From: an uncultured Opitutaceae bacterium
Lineage (GTDB): Bacteria; Verrucomicrobiota; Verrucomicrobiia; Opitutales; Opitutaceae
Length of the DNA stretch: 43,296 nt
Assembly: GCA_903919205.1 (NCBI GenBank)
Contig: CAIXHE010000125.1
Location: forward strand, 1 to 43,296
Direction of reading: 5' to 3'
Shown: positions 1 through 8,290 of the stretch, one piece after another
Layout: every line of letters begins with the position of its first letter
How positions within the stretch are numbered: position 1 is the first letter of the stretch
Position numbers and translations under genes: made by a program
The notes under the pieces: generated by a model
Databases searched by the model: none
What the model saw: the letters and a program-made list of their open reading frames with translations, nothing else
Told to the model about the DNA's origin: nothing

Positions 1-978
1 CACCCGATCGAGTGCCGCGACATCGTGTTCAACCTGCTGAAGGTCTCGCAGGGCAAGTTCACGACCGAATGCATCAATTTCCTGGTCGAGAACGGGTACT
101 CCGAGGACCTGGCCTCCACGCTCAAGCGCTGGCAGACCGAGCAGAACCTGCGCGCCCCGGTGCTCCTCTGGATCGTGAAGAACCGCCACTCCAAGAAGTT
201 CGCGAAGCTGCTGAACGACCTGATCACCCCGCGGCTGCTGTCGGCCATCTTCTTCGCGATCGACTACGAGGCCCTCCAGGCCGCGAGCGCCCGGCGCATC
301 CCGCTCGGCGACATCCTGAGCGAGGACACCGAGCTGATCGCCGACCTGCTCTCGACGGCCGACCCCGAGACCGCCCGCGACCTGGCGAACACCCTGCTCC
401 TCAACCAGGGCTTCGAGGAACTGACCAAGAAGTCGCTGCTCGCCCGCTTCATCAAGATCTTCCCGAACATCCAGTCGCTGGTCGCGGCCGACGCCGACGC
501 CAAGGAGGAGCTGCTGCTCGTCTCCCGCGAGAGCTTCGAGCGCAAGCGCGAGGAGTACGAGACCATCGTCTCGAAGAAGATCCCCGAGAACTCCAAGGCG
601 ATCGCCTCGGCCCGCGAGCACGGCGACCTTCGCGAGAACTCCGAGTACAAGATGGCGAAGCAGGACCAGCTGGTCCTGATGGCCCAGAAGGGCCAGCTCG
701 AGCGCGAGCTCGCCCGCGCCCGCGTCACCGACTTCAAGGAGGCCACGGTCGACCAGGTGAGCGTGGGCAGCGTCGTCGACGTCAAGATCCCGGAGGGCGC
801 CACGCAGACCTACACGATCCTCGGCGTCTGGGACGGCGACCCGGACCGCCACATCGTCTCCTACAAGACCCCGCTCGGGGTGGCCCTGATGGGCAAGAAG
901 CTGGGCGACACCGTCAAGGTGAAGACCGGCTCGACCGAGGACGCCTACCAGATCACGGCCATCCGGCGCTACGCCTGA
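1..978 (+). CDS. GreA/GreB-family transcript cleavage factor with long N-terminal extension (5' end outside window)
   Basis: The frame is open from base 1, so the gene starts upstream; 325 residues are visible. The last 160 or so match GreA: an antiparallel coiled coil with the tip motif HGDLRENSEYKMAK, whose acidic residues reach into the RNA polymerase secondary channel, then an FKBP-like C-terminal domain ending in ITAIRRYA. The family rescues backtracked RNA polymerase by stimulating cleavage of the transcript 3' end. Ordinary GreA is about 158 residues. Here at least 165 further residues precede the coiled coil; they are helical-looking and contain no motif I can name. Chlamydial GreA is also greatly extended, which supports a PVC-group host. 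A GTG at base 25 lies in frame but is probably internal, because coding-like sequence continues before it. Family call is firm; the role of the extension is unknown. Confidence 0.9.
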   Translation, partial: HPIECRDIVFNLLKVSQGKFTTECINFLVENGYSEDLASTLKRWQTEQNLRAPVLLWIVKNRHSKKFAKLLNDLITPRLLSAIFFAIDYEALQAASARRIPLGDILSEDTELIADLLSTADPETARDLANTLLLNQGFEELTKKSLLARFIKIFPNIQSLVAADADAKEELLLVSRESFERKREEYETIVSKKIPENSKAIASAREHGDLRENSEYKMAKQDQLVLMAQKGQLERELARARVTDFKEATVDQVSVGSVVDVKIPEGATQTYTILGVWDGDPDRHIVSYKTPLGVALMGKKLGDTVKVKTGSTEDAYQITAIRRYA

Positions 979-1007
979 GGGCCTGCGGGAGGGCTTAAGG
1001 CGTTGCG

Positions 1008-1973
1008 TTGGCGCGTGTTTTGCCCAGCGTGGGCTCCCGCGTGAACACCTCCTGGGACACCCTCAAGATCCTTTCCGACCCGACGCGGCTGCGGCTGATC
1101 GCGCTGGTCATGCGCGAGGAGCTCTCCGTCGCCGAGCTCCAGGAGATCCTCGGGATGGGCCAGTCGCGCATCTCCTCCCAGCTGGCGCTCCTGCGCCAGG
1201 CGAGCCTGGTCGTGGACCGGCGCGACGGCAAGAAGGCCTTCTACTCGCTGCGGCCCGAGCTGCCGGCCGTGCAGCTCGCGCTCATCCGGGCGGCTGTCGA
1301 CAGCGTGGCCGGCATGGACGCGCTCGGCGAGGACGCCCGGCACCTGGACCGGGTTCTGGCCAAGCGCCGGCGGGTCTCGGAGCAGTACTTCAACCTGATC
1401 GCGGGCCGCCTCGGCCGCAACCACTGCCCGGGACGCTCCTGGGAGGCGATCGGGCGCCTGGCTCTCAGCCTCGTGCCCCCCGTCGTCGTGGCCGACCTCG
1501 GCGCCGGGGAGGGCCTGATCTCTCAGCTGCTCGCCCGCCACGCGAAGCAGGTCTGGTGCATCGACAACTCCCCCCGGATGGTCGAGGTCGGCACCGAGCT
1601 CGCCCGCAAGAACGACCTCCACAACCTCTCTTACAAGCTGGGCGACATCGAGGCGGTGCCGCTCGAGGACGGCTCCGTCGACCTGGCGATCCTCAGCCAG
1701 GCCCTCCACCACGCGCAGCATCCCCAGAGGGCCGTGGACGAGGCCCACAGGATCCTGCGCCCCGGCGGCCAGCTTGTCGTGCTGGAGCTGGCCGAGCACG
1801 ACTTCGAGAAGGCGCGCGAGCTCTACGCTGACCTGTGGCTCGGATTCCGCGAGAGCGCGCTCGAGGGCTTCCTGAAGAAGGCGAAGTTCGTCAAGGTCGA
1901 GGTGACCCCGGTCTCCAAGGAGACGGTCGAGCCCTACTTCGAGACCCTGCTGGCGACCGGCATCCGCGCCTAG
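1008..1973 (+). CDS. ArsR-type winged-helix regulator fused to SAM-dependent methyltransferase
   Basis: A 321-residue two-domain protein. Residues about 15-90 form an ArsR-like winged helix (TLKILSDPTRLRLIALV, then the recognition helix region GQSRISSQLALLRQ). Residues about 155-290 are a class I methyltransferase with motif I VADLGAGEGL at 161-170 and the acidic motif II region WCIDNSPRM. The ArsR metal-binding ELCVCDL motif is replaced by ELSVAEL, so a metal-sensing role at that site is unlikely. ArsR-methyltransferase fusions are a known class, often linked in the literature to methionine/SAM metabolism; no such gene is adjacent here. The start is uncertain: TTG 1008 has a GGGAGG about 14 bases upstream, and TTG 1020, GTG 1029 and GTG 1041 are alternatives. 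It follows the GreA-like gene by 29 bases and is convergent with ptsI. Confidence 0.85.
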   Translation: MARVLPSVGSRVNTSWDTLKILSDPTRLRLIALVMREELSVAELQEILGMGQSRISSQLALLRQASLVVDRRDGKKAFYSLRPELPAVQLALIRAAVDSVAGMDALGEDARHLDRVLAKRRRVSEQYFNLIAGRLGRNHCPGRSWEAIGRLALSLVPPVVVADLGAGEGLISQLLARHAKQVWCIDNSPRMVEVGTELARKNDLHNLSYKLGDIEAVPLEDGSVDLAILSQALHHAQHPQRAVDEAHRILRPGGQLVVLELAEHDFEKARELYADLWLGFRESALEGFLKKAKFVKVEVTPVSKETVEPYFETLLATGIRA

Positions 1974-1985
1974 GGGGGGCGGCCC

Positions 1986-3755
1986 CTACTCCATAGTCAC
2001 CCGCGAGCGGTGGAACTGGGCGCACTTGGCGTAGACGTCCTTGGGCGACGCCATGGCGAGCACCTCCGCGGCGAGCGCGCGCGCGTCGGACATCTTCATG
2101 GCGCGCACGAGGAACTTGACCGCGGGGATGGACGGGGGCGACATGCTGAGGGAATCGACGCCAAGCCCTAGGAGGAGCGGCGCGTAGACCGGGTCGCCGC
2201 CCATCTCGCCGCACACGCCCACCGTCAGCTTGGCCGCGTGGGCGTCGTCCACGATCCGCTTGATCGAGCGCAGGACGGCCGGGTGCGAGGGCTCGTAGAG
2301 GTGGGCGATCCGGTCGTTGCCGCGGTCGATCGCGAGCGTGTACTGGATCAGGTCGTTCGTGCCGATGCTGAAGAACGCGCTGTCCCGGGCGAGCAGGTCC
2401 ACCGTGGCGGCGGCGCTGGGGATCTCGATCATGGCGCCCACCTCGACCGTCTCGTCGAAGGGCTGCTTGCGTGCGCGCAGCTCGGCCTTGCACTCCTCGA
2501 GCACCTGGTTGGCGCGCACCATCTCCTCGGAGCCGCTGATCATGGGGTACATGATCCGCGCCTTGCCGTGGTGGCTCGCCATCAGGATCGCCCGCAGCTG
2601 GTCCTTGAAGATGGCCGGGTTGTCCAGGCAGAAGCGGATCGCCCGGTATCCCATGAACGGGTTGTCCTCGTCGGGGAAGAGGTCCGGCTGCGAGGCCATC
2701 GGCTTGTCGCCGCCCAGGTCGAGCGTGCGGATGATGACCGTCTCCGGAGCCGAGCCCTCGACCACCGCCTTGTAGGCCAGGAACTGCTCCTGCTCGGAGG
2801 GGATGCGCGCGGAGTTGAGAAAGAGGTACTCGGTGCGAAAGAGGCCGACGCCCTGCGCGAAGAACTCCTTCACCTGCGCCACCTCCTCGACCTTCTCGAT
2901 GTTCGCCATGAGCGCCACGTCGACGCCGTCGAGCGTGACGGCCTTCTGGCGGTTGGCCTCCATCAGGCGCCCCTGGAAGGACTTCTTCTTCGACTGGATC
3001 TTGCCGTACTTGAAGAGGGTCGACTCGCTCGGGTTGAGGATCACGAGCCCGTCGTAGCCGTCGACGAGCGCCCAGTCCCCGGTGTTCACCCGCTTGGACA
3101 GGTCGCGCAGGCCGACCACCGCCGGGACCTGCATCGAGCGCGCGACGATGACGGCGTGGCTCGTCTTGCTGCCGCTGTCCGTCACGATCGCGAGCCCCGA
3201 GCCCCGGTCGATGCTGGCCGAGTCCGACGGGGAGAGGTCGTTGGCGACCACGATGCGCCTCTCTACGAGCCGGCTCAGGCTGTTCTCGGCCTGGCCGAGC
3301 AGGTTCTGGAGGACCCGCTGCGCCACGTCCTGGATGTCGCCCGCCCTCTCGCGCAGGTACTCGTCGTCGATCTCCGAGAAGGCCTGGATGTACTTCTTGG
3401 AGACCAGGTCGAAGCAGGACTCGATGTTGCGCCCGGTGGTCTCGAACTCGCGGATGGTCTCGGAGATGAGCGCCTGGTCCTCGAGGACGAGCAGGTGGGC
3501 GTCGAAGATCAGGGCCTCGTTCTTGCCGAGGTTCTTCTCGACCTCGTCCTGGATCTTGGAGATCTGCTGGCGCGTGACGAGCAGCGCCTTGTCGAAGCGG
3601 GCGATCTCGTCGATGCGCTTGTCGAGCTCCACCTGGTAGGTCGGCACCTGGACCTCGCTCTGGAGGTAGACGAAGATCTGGCCATAGGCGATGCCCTGCG
3701 AGGCGGAGATGCCTTGCACGACTTTTTCCTCCTTCGAGCTCGACTGGGTGGCCAT
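1986..3755 (-). CDS. ptsI: Phosphoenolpyruvate-protein phosphotransferase (PTS enzyme I)
   Basis: A 589-residue cytosolic enzyme, close to the usual length of about 575. It transfers phosphate from phosphoenolpyruvate to a histidine and then to HPr. The swivelling phosphohistidine domain carries GSKTSHAVIVARS with the active His near residue 200. The C-terminal TIM-barrel shows the PEP-binding segment FRTEYLF, the signature GTNDLIQYTLAIDRGND, and the conserved Cys in VGVCGEMGG. Start ATG 3755 gives MATQSSSKEEKVVQGISASQGIAYG, matching family N-termini. No HPr or EII gene is nearby, so whether it drives sugar uptake or only a regulatory phosphorelay cannot be told here. It lies 98 bases downstream of ispE on the same strand, with its own possible -35 (TTGACC, 3818-3813) and a leader hairpin. 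Confidence 0.96.
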   Translation of the reverse strand: MATQSSSKEEKVVQGISASQGIAYGQIFVYLQSEVQVPTYQVELDKRIDEIARFDKALLVTRQQISKIQDEVEKNLGKNEALIFDAHLLVLEDQALISETIREFETTGRNIESCFDLVSKKYIQAFSEIDDEYLRERAGDIQDVAQRVLQNLLGQAENSLSRLVERRIVVANDLSPSDSASIDRGSGLAIVTDSGSKTSHAVIVARSMQVPAVVGLRDLSKRVNTGDWALVDGYDGLVILNPSESTLFKYGKIQSKKKSFQGRLMEANRQKAVTLDGVDVALMANIEKVEEVAQVKEFFAQGVGLFRTEYLFLNSARIPSEQEQFLAYKAVVEGSAPETVIIRTLDLGGDKPMASQPDLFPDEDNPFMGYRAIRFCLDNPAIFKDQLRAILMASHHGKARIMYPMISGSEEMVRANQVLEECKAELRARKQPFDETVEVGAMIEIPSAAATVDLLARDSAFFSIGTNDLIQYTLAIDRGNDRIAHLYEPSHPAVLRSIKRIVDDAHAAKLTVGVCGEMGGDPVYAPLLLGLGVDSLSMSPPSIPAVKFLVRAMKMSDARALAAEVLAMASPKDVYAKCAQFHRSRVTME

Positions 3756-3763
3756 CTATGGGT

Positions 3764-3786
3764 GCTGCGATCCTCCGGGTCGCAGC
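3764..3786 (-). promoter_or_regulatory. ptsI leader hairpin with Shine-Dalgarno sequence in its loop
   Basis: On the minus strand GCTGCGA and TCGCAGC form a perfect 7-bp stem around the 9-base loop CCCGGAGGA. The loop holds GGAGGA, the only good Shine-Dalgarno match before ptsI; linear spacing to ATG 3755 is 15 bases, longer than usual. Folding would shorten the effective distance or change access to the site. The hairpin itself is seen; regulation is inference. Confidence 0.45.
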
Positions 3787-3853
3787 ATGATGACGCCCGT
3801 ACCCCGCGTCGCGGTCAATGCGATTTACCGCGTGGAAGCGCGCAGGGCGCCGC

Positions 3854-4732
3854 TCAGGCGATCCGCGTCTCGACCGTGAAGGCGCTCATGCCCCAGGTCT
3901 CGCGCACGACGCCCTCGATGGCGGCCACGTCCACGTTCTCGTGGAGGAGCGCGTAGCAGGCGCTGCCGCTTCCGCTCATGCGGGCCGCGACTCCGAATCG
4001 GATGCGCAGGCGCTCGAGCAGCAGCGGGATCGCCGGGAACTTCGTGAAGGCGGGCCTCTCGAGCGAATTCTGCAGGAGGCCGTCGACGGGGGAGCCCGGG
4101 GTGTGCACCCAGTCGGCGAGCCTCTGCTCGGCGCGGGGCTCCGCGACGTAGCCCCGGGGCGCCTCGGCCGCGAGGCGCGAGTAGGCCCAGGGCGTGTCGA
4201 TCGGGAACGCGGGCTTGAAGACGAAGATCCTCACCCCGCGGATCCGGCTGTAGGCCTCCGCGGGAAGCGGCTCGATGCGCTCGCCCCGGCCCCGGATCAC
4301 GACCGGCGCCTTGGACAGGAAGAGGGGGCAGTCGGAGCCGAGCGAGGCCGCCACCCGCGCAAGGCCCGCGCCGTCCAGCGGGGAGCCCGCCATCCCATTG
4401 AGGGTCTCCAGGGCCGCGACCGCGTCGCTGCTGCCGCCGCCCAGTCCCGCGCCCGCCGGGATCCGCTTCACCAGGGTAAAGTGCGCCCCGCCGGTCCACC
4501 CGGTGGCCCCGGCGAAGGCGGCGGCCGCCTTCAGAACCAGGTTCGTCGCGTCGAGCGGGATGCCCTCGAGGTCGCAGGCGAGCGTGAAGCCGGACGGGCG
4601 CGCCTCCACCGTCAGCGTGTCGCCCCAGACGAGGGGCGCCACCAGCGAGACCAGGTTGTGGAATCCATCGGACCTGCGGCCGGTCACGGCGAGGTACAGG
4701 TTGATCTTGGCCGGGGCTTGGGTGAGGGGCAT
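3854..4732 (-). CDS. ispE: 4-diphosphocytidyl-2-C-methyl-D-erythritol kinase
   Basis: A 292-residue GHMP-family kinase, normal length, acting in the cytosol at the fourth step of the MEP isoprenoid pathway: ATP-dependent phosphorylation of the 2-hydroxyl of CDP-methylerythritol. Visible motifs are the N-terminal AKINLYLAVTGRRSDGFH, the ATP-binding loop PAGAGLGGGSSDAVAA at about 95-110, and the C-terminal MSGSGSACYAL. Start ATG 4732 gives MPLTQAPAKINLYL. It is transcribed divergently from ispD across 117 bases, so three MEP genes (ispE, ispD, ispF) cluster here but on both strands. ptsI follows 98 bases downstream. Confidence 0.96.
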   Translation of the reverse strand: MPLTQAPAKINLYLAVTGRRSDGFHNLVSLVAPLVWGDTLTVEARPSGFTLACDLEGIPLDATNLVLKAAAAFAGATGWTGGAHFTLVKRIPAGAGLGGGSSDAVAALETLNGMAGSPLDGAGLARVAASLGSDCPLFLSKAPVVIRGRGERIEPLPAEAYSRIRGVRIFVFKPAFPIDTPWAYSRLAAEAPRGYVAEPRAEQRLADWVHTPGSPVDGLLQNSLERPAFTKFPAIPLLLERLRIRFGVAARMSGSGSACYALLHENVDVAAIEGVVRETWGMSAFTVETRIA

Positions 4733-4849
4733 GTGCGGTCGTCACCCAGTCTTCGCAAATCGGCGGGGCACGCCACGATTTTCCGTGTGGCTTTCGCTTT
4801 GACGGCGCGCATAACATGGGCCCCCTTACGCCACGGGGTTTCCTTAACC

Positions 4850-5527
4850 ATGTCCCGCACCGCTGTCATCTTACTCGCAGGAGGCGCCGGAAGGCGCATG
4901 GCGGGAGCCGTACCCGACAAGGTCCTGGCGCCCCTGGCCGGACGGCCCGTGTTCGCGCACGCGGCGGCGGCGTTTGCGGCGAGCGGGGTCGCGGACCTGT
5001 ACGTGGTGGTCTACCGGGATCGCTCGCAAATGACTGCGCTGTCGGCGTTTGCCCCGACCCCTGCCCTGCTTGTGAAGGGCGGCCGCGAGCGGCAGGACTC
5101 GGTCGTCGCCGCCCTGGCCGCGCTGCCCGAGGACATCGACTTTGTCTTCATCCACGACTGTGCGCGCCCGCTCGTGCTCCCCGAGCAGCTGGTCGCCCTC
5201 CACAAGATCGTGCGCCGGGAGCACGCGGTCGTGCTCGCGCACCGCGTCACCGACACCGTGAAGGAGCACCGGGCCCGCGGTCACCTGCGTACGCTCGACC
5301 GCTCCAAGCTCTGGGCCATGGAGACGCCCCAGGTCTTCGCGAAGGACCTGATTGACCGGGCCTACGCGCGCGTCCAGAAGCGCCGCGCCCACGTGACCGA
5401 CGACTCGGCGGCGGTCGAGCTCCTGGGCCATCCGGTTGCGCTCCTCGAGAACACGCACCCGAACCCCAAGCTCACCTCGCCGAAGGACCTCGCCTTCCTC
5501 GAATTCCTCCTGACGCCGTCCGAGTAG
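4850..5527 (+). CDS. ispD: 2-C-methyl-D-erythritol 4-phosphate cytidylyltransferase
   Basis: A 225-residue enzyme that activates MEP with CTP to CDP-methylerythritol (third MEP step). The N-terminal nucleotide-binding loop is seen as LLAGGAGRRMAGAVPDK with the conserved Lys, and the core motif as FIHDCARPLV (usually HDAARP). The C-terminus TDDSAAVELLGHPVALLENTHPNPKLTSPKDL is typical. The open frame runs far upstream antisense to ispE, but ATG 4850 gives the canonical short N-terminus MSRTAVILLAGGAG. A TTGACG at 4799-4804 may be the -35. ispF starts 8 bases after the stop, so the two are probably co-transcribed. Confidence 0.95.
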   Translation: MSRTAVILLAGGAGRRMAGAVPDKVLAPLAGRPVFAHAAAAFAASGVADLYVVVYRDRSQMTALSAFAPTPALLVKGGRERQDSVVAALAALPEDIDFVFIHDCARPLVLPEQLVALHKIVRREHAVVLAHRVTDTVKEHRARGHLRTLDRSKLWAMETPQVFAKDLIDRAYARVQKRRAHVTDDSAAVELLGHPVALLENTHPNPKLTSPKDLAFLEFLLTPSE

Positions 5528-5535
5528 GGGCGCCC

Positions 5536-6033
5536 GTGGCCGACCCCCATCCCATGCCCCTTCGAATCGGCCACGGCTACGACATCCACCGCACCCAGGC
5601 CGGCCGGCCGCTCGTCCTGGGCGGGGTGCCCTTCGAGAGCGATTTCGGTCTCGAGGGCCACAGCGACGCCGACTGCGTGACGCACGCGATCTGCGACGCC
5701 CTACTCGGGGCCGCGGGCCTGCCGGACATCGGCGTCTTCTTCCCGAACACCGACGGGACCTGGAAGGGAATCGACTCCCAGGTGCTGCTCCGGCGCGTGG
5801 TGCAGGTGCTGCGCGAGGGCGGGTGGCAGCCGGTCAACATCGACGCCACCGTGATCGCCGAGAGGCCCAAGATCTCGGCGCGGGTGGCCGACATGAAGGC
5901 CGCCCTGGCCGCGTCCACGGGCCTGCCCTCGTCGGCGATCGGGATCAAGGCCACCACCCACGAGGGCGTGGGGGAGGTCGGGCGCGGGCTCGCGATCGCG
6001 GCCCACGCGGTGGCGCTGATCGAGAAGCCATGA
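5536..6033 (+). CDS. ispF: 2-C-methyl-D-erythritol 2,4-cyclodiphosphate synthase
   Basis: A 165-residue zinc enzyme of the MEP pathway that cyclises CDP-methylerythritol phosphate, releasing CMP; it works as a trimer. Metal ligands appear in GHGYDIHR (Asp and His) and in the segment EGHSDADCVTHAICDALLG; the C-terminal signature is IKATTHEGVGEVGRG. GTG 5536 is preceded closely by TAGGGGC; ATG 5554 (MPLRIGHGYDIHR) is an equally good start and gives the shorter N-terminus usual in the family. The stop overlaps the ATG of the next gene by four bases, implying translational coupling with a lipoprotein that has no known role in this pathway. Confidence 0.95.
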   Translation: MADPHPMPLRIGHGYDIHRTQAGRPLVLGGVPFESDFGLEGHSDADCVTHAICDALLGAAGLPDIGVFFPNTDGTWKGIDSQVLLRRVVQVLREGGWQPVNIDATVIAERPKISARVADMKAALAASTGLPSSAIGIKATTHEGVGEVGRGLAIAAHAVALIEKP

Positions 6034-7643
6034 GGCCGCGCTGGCTTGCCCTAGCCGGCGTCCTGGCGGCCCTCCTAGGGGTCGCCGGCTGCGGCCGCTC
6101 CGGCACGGAGGTGGCCGCGGGCAACCGGATGCAGGTCCTGCACCGGGGGATAGGCCCCGACCTGACGGACCTGGACCCCCAGCTCGCCACGCAGGCCGCC
6201 GACTTCAACGTGCTCTCGGCGCTCCTCGAAGGCCTTGTCTCGGAGGACCCGGTGGACCTCCACCCGGTCCCCGGCGTCGCCGAGAGCTGGAAGGTCTCCG
6301 ACGACGGCCTCACGTACACCTTCTACCTGCGGGCCAATGCCAAGTGGTCCAACGGCCGGGCCGTGACCGCCCAGGACTTCATCGGATCGTGGAAGCGCAT
6401 GCTCTCGCCCAAGCTCGGCGCCTCGAACGCCTCCCAGCTTTACCTGATCCAGGGCGCCGAGGCGTTCAACCGGGGCGACACCGAGTTCTCGCAGGTGGGG
6501 CTGCACTCGAGCGACCCGCGGGTCCTGACCGTCACCTTGGAGCACGCAGCCCCCTGGTTCCTCTCCGAGTTGAGCGGGCTCGCCTGGCTGCCGGTGCCCC
6601 TCCCGACGATCGAGAAGTACGGGCCCCTGGACCAGCGCGGCAACGCGTGGTCCACGACCCAGCACTGGGTGGGCAACGGGGCCTTCGTGCCGGTGTCCTG
6701 GCGCAGGGGACAGCAGATCGTGGTCGCCCGCTCGCCGACCTACTGGGACCACGAGAACGTGCGCCTCACCGAGATCCATTTCCACACCTTCGACTCGGTG
6801 GACGCCGAGGAGCGCTCGTTCCGATCCGGCCAGCTGCACGTGACCGACGCGCTCCCCCCCGGCAAGCTCGAGAGCTACCGCAAGCTCTCCCCGAGCCCGC
6901 TGCGGATCGACCCGCTGCTCGGCACCTACTTCCTTCGCCTGAACGTTCGCCGGCCGGGCCTCGGCGACGCGCGCATCCGGCTCGCCCTGGGGCTCGCGGT
7001 CGACCGCGCCACGCTGGTCGACAGGGTCCTGCGCGGCGGCCAGGCCCCGGCCGACGCCTTCACCCCGCCGGGCATCGGCGCCTACACGCCGCCGCCCGTG
7101 CAGCGCCACCGGCTGGACGAGGCCCGCAAACTCCTGGCGGACGCCGGGCACGCCGGCGGGGAGGGCCTTCCGGAGCTCGACCTGCTCTACAACTCCTCGG
7201 AGAACCACAAGCTGATCGCGGAGGCGATCCAGGAGATGTGGCGCCGGGACCTCGGGATCCGCGTGCGGCTGGTGAACGAGGACCAGAAGAGCACCGAGGA
7301 GGCCCGGCGCGCCGGCACCTACGACCTCCTGCGCTCCTCCTGGATCGCCGACTACTCGGACCCCTCCTCCTTCCTCGACGTGTTCCGCGGCGACAGCAGC
7401 AACAACTTCACCGGGTGGTCGAACGCGGACTACGACACGATGCTCTTCCGCGCCGCCCGAACCCAGGAGCCGAACGCTCGGGACGCTCTCTTCGAGCGGG
7501 CCGAGCGCCTCCTGCTGACCGAGGCCCCCGTGATCCCGCTCTTCCATTACACCCACGTCTTCCTGATCCAGCCCTCGGTGCACGGGTGGTACCCGACGAT
7601 CCTGGACCACCACCCCTACAAGGCGGTTTCGCTCGGGGACTAG
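6030..7643 (+). CDS. Oligopeptide-binding lipoprotein of an ABC transporter (SBP family 5, OppA-like)
   Basis: A 537-residue extracytoplasmic solute-binding protein. Residues 1-21 are a lipoprotein signal ending GVAG|C at Cys21. The mature part follows the OppA pattern: LDPQLATQAADFNVLSALLEGLVSEDP near the N-terminus, AESWKVSDDGLTYTFYLR, and a late LRSSWIADYSDPSSFLDVF. Such proteins deliver peptides to an inner-membrane permease, but no permease or ATPase gene is in the window, so it is an orphan component or serves a distant transporter. Start ATG 6030 overlaps the ispF stop (ATGA). A hairpin followed by seven T bases lies just after the stop. Peptide is the best-guess ligand; the family also binds other solutes. 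Confidence 0.88.
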   Translation: MRPRWLALAGVLAALLGVAGCGRSGTEVAAGNRMQVLHRGIGPDLTDLDPQLATQAADFNVLSALLEGLVSEDPVDLHPVPGVAESWKVSDDGLTYTFYLRANAKWSNGRAVTAQDFIGSWKRMLSPKLGASNASQLYLIQGAEAFNRGDTEFSQVGLHSSDPRVLTVTLEHAAPWFLSELSGLAWLPVPLPTIEKYGPLDQRGNAWSTTQHWVGNGAFVPVSWRRGQQIVVARSPTYWDHENVRLTEIHFHTFDSVDAEERSFRSGQLHVTDALPPGKLESYRKLSPSPLRIDPLLGTYFLRLNVRRPGLGDARIRLALGLAVDRATLVDRVLRGGQAPADAFTPPGIGAYTPPPVQRHRLDEARKLLADAGHAGGEGLPELDLLYNSSENHKLIAEAIQEMWRRDLGIRVRLVNEDQKSTEEARRAGTYDLLRSSWIADYSDPSSFLDVFRGDSSNNFTGWSNADYDTMLFRAARTQEPNARDALFERAERLLLTEAPVIPLFHYTHVFLIQPSVHGWYPTILDHHPYKAVSLGD

Positions 7644-7648
7644 CGCGA

Positions 7649-7673
7649 CCCGGCGGGCCGGGAGCCTTTTTTT
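7649..7673 (+). terminator. Likely intrinsic terminator after the ispD-ispF-SBP unit
   Basis: CCCGG and CCGGG pair around a CGGG loop (7649-7662); four bases later comes a run of seven T (7667-7673). The stem is short but GC-only, and its place 5 bases after the stop codon fits. It would separate the isp unit from the DUF4337 gene. Confidence 0.5.
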
Positions 7674-7714
7674 GCTTGGCCGGAGGCCTTCGAGGCTCTT
7701 GCTGGGGGCCAACC

Positions 7715-8254
7715 ATGGAAGCTCCCGAAGTACCCACCGAACACCTGAACGAGGCGATCGAACACCAGGCCAAGCACAGCAAGGCCTCGTGGACGATGGG
7801 GGTGGCCCTCAGCTCCGCGCTCCTCGCCGGCCTGGCCGCGGTGTGCTCGCTCCTGGCCGGCCACCACTCCAACGAGGCGATGATCGAGCAGATCCAGAGC
7901 TCCGACAAGTGGGCCTTCTACCAGGCCAAGGGCATCAAGGCCGCCGTCCTGGGCTCGAAGATCGAGCTGCTCGAGGCCGAGGGCAAGCCGGTGTCGCCCA
8001 AGGACCGCGACAAGCTCCTGGCCTACAAGAAGGACCAGGACGACATCTCGGCCGAGGCGAAGGAGAAGGAGGAGGGCTCCAAGGACCACCTGCGCCGGCA
8101 CGTGGTGTTCTCCCGCGGGGTCACCCTCTTCCAGATCGCGATCGCGGTCGGCGCCATATCGGCGCTCACCCAGCGCAAGTCGTTCTGGTTCGTGAGCCTC
8201 GCCTTCGGGCTCCTCGGGATCGGGTTCCTGGTCCAGGGCAGCCTCGCCCGCTAG
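7715..8254 (+). CDS. DUF4337-family membrane protein
   Basis: A 179-residue protein of unknown function. It starts with a polar His/Glu-rich segment (HLNEAIEHQAKHSK). One membrane helix follows at about 28-48, ending SLLAGHHSNEAMIEQIQSSD, then a charged, probably coiled-coil stretch at about 50-130, and two more helices near 138-155 and 159-176. This arrangement, and the phrase SDKWAFYQAKGIKAAVLG, match DUF4337 as I know it. ATG 7715 is chosen because it follows the terminator and gives the family N-terminus. It appears to be a single-gene unit between the isp unit and the next membrane protein; nothing nearby indicates a role. Confidence 0.8.
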   Translation: MEAPEVPTEHLNEAIEHQAKHSKASWTMGVALSSALLAGLAAVCSLLAGHHSNEAMIEQIQSSDKWAFYQAKGIKAAVLGSKIELLEAEGKPVSPKDRDKLLAYKKDQDDISAEAKEKEEGSKDHLRRHVVFSRGVTLFQIAIAVGAISALTQRKSFWFVSLAFGLLGIGFLVQGSLAR

Positions 8255-8290
8255 CCCGCGCGGTCGGGATGGCGGTTTGGCGGGCGGCGC

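Noticed and set aside
2238-3956. A 572-codon plus-strand frame across ptsI
   Set aside because: It is antisense to ptsI, a family with all motifs intact; its composition (Val/Leu/Asp/Arg repeats) is typical of a complementary-strand shadow.
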